A DNA stretch of 64,000 nucleotides from Plutella xylostella (Eukaryota > Arthropoda > Insecta > Lepidoptera > Plutellidae): contig NC_064009.1 of NCBI RefSeq assembly GCF_932276165.1, forward strand, positions 4,526,001 to 4,590,000. The letters run 5' to 3'. How positions within the stretch are numbered: position 1 is the first letter of the stretch; every line of letters begins with the position of its first letter. A program made the position numbers and the translations under genes. Shown piece by piece: positions 57,724 through 64,000 of this stretch. The notes beneath the pieces were generated by a model, which had not been told where the DNA came from, did not search any database, and worked only from the letters and a program-made list of their open reading frames with translations.

Positions 57724-58614
57724 TGTGTAAAGTATACCTAACTGTGTTATGGAGTTCCTTGCCCTCAATTTTCTCCATCATTAAAAGAGTCCACTCCGAA
57801 CGAAAAAAAACTCTTTGTGTTGTTTTACTACGCCATTGATGTCATTTTACATACATATAAACCTACCTTACATAGATAAGTAAAGCCACTGACAATTTTT
57901 CTGTCAGTGTAAGGTCTGGATATAGGATGGAAGAATATTTTTTTTGTTAAATAACTAACCTGAATCTGAAACGTAGGTACAATCTACACCATAAGGGTCG
58001 ACACGGACCGAGTTACACCGAGTAGGTTACTGATCGGATGCTACGGCGACGGTAGAATTCCTTAAGCGGTTTCTCCCAATCTGCTCAATAGCTGCTTCTA
58101 TAGCATGTGTAATGAGTCAATGAGCAAGGTAGAGAGGAAAAGACGCATGGGCAGAAGGATGAACTCGTGCCTCCGGAACATAAGAGAATGGACGGGAGTG
58201 GCCAGCGTAGAACAGCTGATGCGCTTGGCGAAGAGTAGAGTGGAGTAAGTACCTATGTAGGGCTGACCACCAACCTCCAGTAGTGGAGTGGCACTTGAAG
58301 ATGAATAGCATGCGTGTTAGAGGGATAGAGGTCTTATCATCTAGTTTACTCCCCTCAAGCTCTAGAGAACTACACATAAAAGTTTGGAAACTATAAAAGT
58401 ACCTTCAGTCCATCTATGTATAGTCTTGAAAACGGAAACGGATCCAAACTAATTAAAAAATAATATGAGCCGGTATTTAATCGATAAATTTCTTAACTTT
58501 TTTAAGCAGTATTTTATTTCTATTGGAATTCTTTATTTTCATGATTTCATGGATGGACCATTGGGTAGTCTCGGATAATTAATTCGGTCATAGGTTAAAA
58601 CATAAGGATGAAAT
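57724..58614. other. Non-coding spacer
   Basis: AT-rich, no ORF with protein character, no RNA gene. The 86-codon - strand frame (58117-58377) shows no family resemblance. Confidence 0.55.
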
Positions 58615-58626
58615 TATAAATATTGA

Positions 58627-58886
58627 CGACCGAATGGCGTAGTGGTTAGTGACCCTGACTACTGAGCCGAAGGTCCCGGGTTTGATTCCCGGCTGGGGCA
58701 GATATTTGTTTAAACACAGATATTTGTTCCCGGGTCTTGGATGTGCCCGTAAAATGGCAATAGGCCCGCCCCCTATTACATTGGGACTAACATAACACTC
58801 TGGCGAAAAGTGGGTGCAGCAATGCATCTCTGCCTACCCCGCAAGGGAGTACATTAGTACAAGGCGTGACTGTGTGTGTGTGTGTG
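58627..58886 (+). mobile_element. tRNA-derived SINE, family B, copy 3, with 12-bp target duplication
   Basis: The head (GAATGGCGTAGTGGTTAGTG; GGTTTGATTCCCGGCTGGGG) and body match copies at 23522 and 37860. The tail ends AAGGCGTGAC followed by a (TG)n run. TATAAATATTGA flanks the element at 58615-58626 and 58887-58898, giving exact boundaries. The B box carries a C-to-T change (GGTTTGATTCC), which would weaken it. Confidence 0.92.
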
Positions 58887-58898
58887 TATAAATATTGA

Positions 58899-60600
58899 GT
58901 TTACCTAAGTATATCGAGCTCCTTAAAATTAACCGAGGCAACTTTGACACGTACCACCGTATCACACTTGGCTCGGTCAACCGTATCAGTAGGGTAGGTG
59001 CACAATCACCTGAGTTCCATTACAAATTAATAGGGTACTACTATATAGTTATTATTCTGTATTAATAGTAGTTTGCCGTTATTGTACTCCCTACCTACCT
59101 ATCCTTGTGAAAACCACAGAGGAAAATACACTAGGTTATAGTGGAAACTGCGGGTAGATCAAATAAGTGGGGTAGTTGAACAAGAGCTGGTGACAGCTAG
59201 TGTCATCTGCCACCCTAAATATAAATTCTTCAGTCCACTTCGGAGTCACAGTTCGTTTTGTCCTGTCTTTCCCGCCTTATACGAAAGTGACTACTACCTA
59301 CCTACCCTGCGTAGTTTATTAGTCCCTTAATTTACTATCGCGCCTGAAGTTTGCTATGGAATTTTCGTTATCAAAACATCAGCATCAGTGTGTAATTTTT
59401 TAAAATAGAACAACGTGGACTCAAGTTTTTAAAAATGGCAGGCAGTGTCAGAAGATTTTTTCTTGGATTATACCTCATGTAATAATTACCTCAATATTAT
59501 ATATTAATATTACCTTTACGCTAGAATTAGGCGCATTTTCCTAACATTCATAGATTCGAATGTACGAACAGTGTGTAATAGGTAGGCGCAAATACGTAAC
59601 GTAATAATATGTTTTCAAAGTACATAAGTAATAACTCTTTATCCCATCCTGCCTGTACCTATGTACCTATACGCCATTATAAGCAACCATACAAATCAAG
59701 TGAACATACCTACCTACATAGGTAAAGTATTAAATTATGCCTTATCTACAAATAACGTGTTGCTGATTTCATATCTACGAGTATCGTATACCTATACACC
59801 AGTGATTGGCTCATCGGTTACTCACTTCGATTACTATCTCAGTTGCCACAACGCCCCTTTGAAACATACAATATCATACCTGCCACCCTGCCACATTCGT
59901 ATGTAAATATTATTCGCCTAAGAAAATATGTCCGATTACTTATGCAGTGCCTAAAGACGAGGGCATTGTGATCGGAAAAGCTTTTTTCAGCAGTTAAATT
60001 AGGATTAATTATTTGTTTATGATGACGATGATACTTGAAAGGTAAATAAATGTACCCGTGCAATGACTAACGATTTCTGTCTCATTTACGAGATGGGCCA
60101 ACCTCGCTTGACCGGTTTATGGCTCTTACCTACTATCTTCATAAAATTTGAGCATAAATTCAAAACCCTCAAAAAAATAAATAAACGGGGAGTGCATGTA
60201 CCTACAGTACATACAGTAGGTACATTTTTTCAACGAACTTTGAGCTCATTATTACCGGTAGGTACCTACATTGACTTCATGGCCACGGGAACATAACTTG
60301 TTAGAATCTACCTGCACTGCATCGCTAGTAAAAAAAATATACTCTATGCTGCACTGCACTACACAATAAATAATACCTATAAGCTAGTTGTAATCAAAAA
60401 AATATAATACCGCTTGATATCTATTGAACAGATTTGTAAAGTCAGGATCCTTTTCTGTTTTGTAGAAATATAAATAAATAGCCGTGTCCCAGAGATAGTC
60501 CACACCAGACGATCCGATTGCGCGCGGCAATGTACATTATTTAACTCGGAATAAACACGGCCTAAAAATATATGTAGGGCTCGCAATATTGTGAACGAAT
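58899..60600. other. Non-coding intergenic region before POP1
   Basis: AT-rich with TACCTACC-type words. No exon, RNA gene or paired repeat was recognised. Short frames are random. Confidence 0.55.
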
Positions 60601-60746
60601 CTTTAGTACATGTGGAAGTGACATTTCTTGACAGCTGTCAAATTTGGTCTTCAAGACAGTGTTGTGTTGTGTTGTTTGGCTGCTAAACTTTTGAGGTTAT
60701 AATAACTAAAAGTTACGATTTTAATAGTTTTTCAACACCTAGAAAC
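60601..60746 (+). promoter_or_regulatory. POP1 promoter and 5' UTR
   Basis: The 146 bp before the POP1 ATG include a perfect 14-bp palindrome TTGACAGCTGTCAA (60628-60641) containing an E-box (CAGCTG). A (TGTGT)n-like leader and AT-rich sequence follow. There is no TATA box, as is common for housekeeping genes. The palindrome is the likeliest core-promoter element; its function is inferred from position. Confidence 0.5.
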
Positions 60747-63426
60747 ATGGAAGAAAAGGAATTTGATGCCACTTTAGGTGGCAATGAGGAGTTGCCGTAT
60801 TCGGCAAATACTATGAAGTTTGCTGCCTCAAGAAGTATTGAAATAGCAGCGATGACCGAAAGCATCCTTCGCCCCAGTAAAACGAAACTTATATTCCAAA
60901 CCCTGCCAGTTCACATGCGTCGTCGAGTTATGAGTCACAATTCCAAGCGTCTCCCCAGAAAACTTCGTTTGGGCCACCTAGACCAATTGAAAAAGAGTGG
61001 GTTGCCGCCTAAGCAAAAACGTCCTTCTAGGAAATATAGACGGAGGCCTACTAATCTATTAGAAGAGTACAACAGGCGACAGAAACGTAACGCTTGGCTA
61101 GAAACCCACATTTGGCATGCTAAAAGGTTTCACATGATTGAGAGATGGGGTTATCGCCTAGCTCATGCACCCTGCGACAAGGGCTTCAGGGCTTGCTACC
61201 GAGCCACCTCCGCACACTGCCTCATGCAGGACATCTCATATCTCACTCCCATAAAGATCACAGGCACACCTGAACATATCAAAACATTGTTCAGTATGAT
61301 TACAAGTGGTTCTTGTGGACTGAGCATCACGGCCAGGGCTTACATCACTGGAAACCGACAGGGAAGGATACATCTGTATAAACCTAATGAATACCCATTA
61401 GGTTATGTAGGGAAAGTAACCTTCATTTGGGAAAACAGCAGTGAAGATAACAAAAATTTATGGCTTTTTGTACATCCATCACAAGTCAAAGAAATTGAAT
61501 GCCTGCTGAATGAACTACTTAAAACATATCTAAGTATGGATGATGGCTCAGCAGTTCCTGAAAAACGTAGAAAGTTTAATGAAAATTGTTCCCAGCATGT
61601 CAAAATTCAAGTTTTCACAGGATCCTTTAATATTTTCCGTCTTACTGGTCCAAAAAGTCATCAAATATTAGCAAATACATTTAAATGTGTGAATGACAAT
61701 GAGAAGTTTAGAAATGACAAGTGGGTATCATCACATTATTCAGGAAAAACAAGTCAACTTAAACTAGATGAGAAGAAAAAGTACTGGGAGAATATTATAA
61801 AAGCAGCATCCCCCTCCCAACTCAGTCCACATATTGTGCTTGGCTTAGTGGTGAAAGACCCGCGGTTGAGCAGACCTAGCAAAAGAACCAAGGCAAAGAG
61901 AGACATTTATGAAGACATCAATATTGAAGACTTAAAAATGATCCCACCGTCAGCATCAATCTCCCCTGTATGGAATACAGATATGTATGAAGTGATGAAG
62001 GAGAATAGACTGACCAATGGGCAGTTTGTGGAACACATCACCAAGACTCAACTGGTGCCAGGTGAGGTGTATGAGGAGGATCGAGCTCTGCAGAGCATTC
62101 CTGTTGTCTTAATACAAAGGCCAGGATCACAGGTTTCAGAATTCAAGAAACTTGGTAAGTTATGATACCTATTTATCCGTGTAGCTATATCAGCTGTCTG
62201 ATACCCATATTACAGGCTCTGCCTAGCTTGGGGTTGGATGGCCGTGTGTGTGAGATGTCCTCACATATTATTATTCTCGTTTTCTATTGTTTTAGGATAT
62301 GGCTGTGGTTGGGATATCATTGTACCATCAGGGTATGGACTACCTTTCTGGCAAACTTTCATAATGTTTGGAGCAAGACCTGGAGGTCTAAGAGAAACTG
62401 AAAGTTTGTCTTTTGAAATGGGAGAATGCTACTTACCTCCGGATTCATTAGCTGGCAACACTGAAGAAAAAAGAATAGAAGCTGATATGAAGGAAAAGTA
62501 CTTCAGAAGACCCCCTAGTAAAAGAGTGAATTACACTAAATTAGGAATCAACAGTCCGTTCATTCCTCAGTGGAATATTCTACTGAAAGACTGGAGCAAT
62601 CAAAATGTGAATAGCTTTTTTGTTATGAGGGATAGGCAACTTCTGGAGCAATTACAGGTGAGCTTAACATTCATACAAAATACACAGAAATCATTATCTG
62701 CTACAGTATAGTAAAATAAAATAACAAGTGTATATGATATGATATATTTTCAGGAATGCTTACACAGAAAATCAAAGCTTCCTCATCTAGAAAACTCAGC
62801 CGTTTGTTTAGTGCCAGTATATCTTCACATGGCTAAAAGGGGAAGTCTTAGGAAACATGCAGTTATTTGTCTACCAAAATCTGGGGACATTTCCGTTATA
62901 AACACATTGAGAGAGGCCCAGCACGAGGACAGCAATGAGAAGTTACGGAAACAAATGAGAGTAGAACACAAGAAGAATGTAAAACAACTGAAAAGACGAA
63001 AAATCAAAAGAAAGAAAAAGGGAATAGTGGTAAGTTAACAACTGAATCCAAACTATCTAAAAGCATCATCACATTATGTTTGATAGGACTGGTATTCAAT
63101 CAATTACTTCATTGCAGGTAAAAAAAGAGAAGGCAAACAAGCAAACTAAAAAGGAACCATCGGAATATGCCAAGAAGATGAGAGAACTTTGGTTACCATC
63201 CAATATAAATAATGTGCGGAATACTTGTTCAAGAGAAGTCATGGGATATCTATCTCAAGGCGCCTTCAGCTTCTCAGAAGCAAACAGCTGCGGTGTCGGG
63301 TACGTGGCATACAATGCCTTGAGTCTACTAGTACAGAATGGCTTCAACTATGTCTTAGTCAGAAATACTAGCTCCTTCAAGTATAGGATAGCTAAATTAC
63401 AGATAATCAAGTCACAGAATTTATAA
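60747..63426 (+). CDS. POP1: Ribonuclease P/MRP protein subunit POP1 (four coding exons)
   Basis: POP1 is the large scaffold subunit shared by RNase P (tRNA 5' maturation) and RNase MRP (rRNA processing) in the nucleus and nucleolus. Proposed exons are 60747-62154, 62296-62657, 62754-63029 and 63118-63426, all with GT-AG borders, joining in frame to 784 residues. The N-terminal POP1 domain is clear: LPVHMRRRVMSHNSKRLP (about 53-70), NRRQKRNAWLETHIWHAKRF (about 109-128) and RACYRATSAHCLMQDISYL. Exon 2 opens the POPLD domain with GCGWDIIVPSGYGLPFWQTF (about 471-490) and MFGARPGG. Lysine/arginine-rich segments in exon 3 suit RNA binding and nuclear import. The C-terminus ends RNTSSFKYRIAKLQI. 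Without splicing, exon 1 runs into a stop at 62163-62165. The protein is shorter than human POP1, but both domains are present. A TTGACAGCTGTCAA palindrome lies about 110 bp upstream. Confidence 0.96.
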
Positions 63427-63431
63427 ATAAA
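63426..63431 (+). terminator. POP1 polyadenylation signal overlapping the stop codon
   Basis: AATAAA begins at the last base of the TAA stop (63424-63426). If used, the 3' UTR would be only about 20-30 nt. Another AATAAA lies near 63585 as an alternative. Confidence 0.55.
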
Positions 63432-63907
63432 AGAAATTAGTTACAAAACAACATATTTATTTTGCTTATGAATTTCCTTACAGAATAATCGGTAAACTAG
63501 TCAACCTACAAAATTAGGTTCTATTCTCACTTTGTGATGCGATAAAAAAAATAGTTAACTTTCTCTACTTTATAGGATGATAATAAAATTGATAATACAA
63601 GATTCCACATATTATTATGAAAAGGTTAAACACCGAACAATTAGAGTACCTAAGCATAACTATTTTTTGGTTGTCAATGTTACAATCACAAAGAGCTTAT
63701 TAGTAAATGCGTGTTTGAACGTCAATAGATTCTAGGGGTATCCGTCCCGTCGTGTTAGACCAGGGTTTCCCTGATTGGCCGCTGCGTGTCAAGCTAATAC
63801 CGGGCTGACCAATGTCCTAAGAGTCGCGGAAGGGCTTGGCCAATCAGAGACACCTTAGCCAACAATCTACACCAATAAAGAAGCGACATGCCGCGATGAA
63901 GTTGGAG
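63432..63907 (-). other. 3' UTR of the convergent gene
   Basis: No coding sequence. On the - strand, AATAAA (63461-63456) would end a 3' UTR of about 450 nt for the gene at the right edge and place its cleavage site within or beside POP1's own 3' end. The segment 63740-63870 is more GC-rich and contains ATTGGCC and GGCCAAT (CCAAT-type) words. Confidence 0.45.
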
Positions 63908-64000
63908 TTAAATCTTGGATCGCTTCCTGGCGATGGCGTCTTCTACAGCCTTCAGCTGTTTCAGCAGCTCCTCTCGTCTTGATACTGATTTCTTCGCGGC
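63908..64000 (-). CDS. C-terminus of an unidentified basic protein (partial)
   Basis: The reverse strand is open from the window edge to TAA at 63910-63908 and reads AAKKSVSRREELLKQLKAVE then DAIARKRSKI. The alternating Leu and charged residues suggest a helical, possibly coiled-coil tail ending in a basic KRSKI, compatible with a nuclear protein. Codon use is GC-richer than the flanks and coding-like. The family is not recognised from 30 residues. The gene continues to the right of the window and is convergent with POP1. Confidence 0.7.
   Translation of the reverse strand, partial: AAKKSVSRREELLKQLKAVEDAIARKRSKI

Noticed and set aside
1..64000. CRISPR arrays, operons, bacterial promoters and ribosome binding sites
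   Set aside because: The window is animal nuclear DNA; no regularly spaced repeats or prokaryotic gene layout were seen.

Overview
This is a window of animal nuclear DNA, almost certainly from a moth or butterfly. The signs are spliced genes with GT-AG introns, an AT-rich background with isolated GC/CpG-rich islands, TAGGTA-rich tracts, tRNA-derived SINEs, short Helitron-like elements ending in CTAG next to a (GTCT)n stretch, and a bantam microRNA with G at mature position 11, which I recall as the Bombyx form. The species cannot be named from sequence alone.

Layout: bases 1-2309 hold the last intron and last exon of a zinc-transporter (SLC39/ZIP11-like) gene on the + strand. Its terminal splice acceptor lies in a small tandem duplication. 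A long region without a recognisable host protein-coding gene then runs to about 60.7 kb. It carries one large CR1-like LINE (about 6.6-10.7 kb) with open ORF1 and ORF2 but a missing 3' end. It also carries three tRNA-derived SINEs of one family and one of another, several MITE-like elements with terminal inverted repeats, a near-identical pair of 570-bp repeats 38.7 kb apart, Helitron-like copies including a head-to-tail dimer, and a 5'-truncated LINE with target-site duplication. Between the repeats lie GC islands rich in CGG, CRE (TGACGTCA) and G-run motifs.

The most important feature is the bantam microRNA hairpin at about 56.11-56.20 kb (+). bantam is a conserved arthropod growth and anti-apoptosis microRNA. 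The long protein-free region upstream, with its GC islands, TATA-like boxes, candidate non-coding exons, eight full CRE palindromes and a consensus TEAD/Scalloped site 0.5 kb upstream of the hairpin, is best read as the regulatory landscape and primary transcript of bantam. A good splice acceptor 144 bp before the mature arm and an AATAAA 194 bp after it suggest a compact terminal exon carrying the hairpin.

The right edge holds a complete four-exon gene for POP1, the large RNase P/MRP subunit (60,747-63,426, +), with a palindromic promoter motif. It is convergent with a gene of which only the last 30 codons are visible (63,908-64,000, -). The two genes' polyadenylation signals lie about 25 bp apart, so their 3' ends probably overlap slightly.
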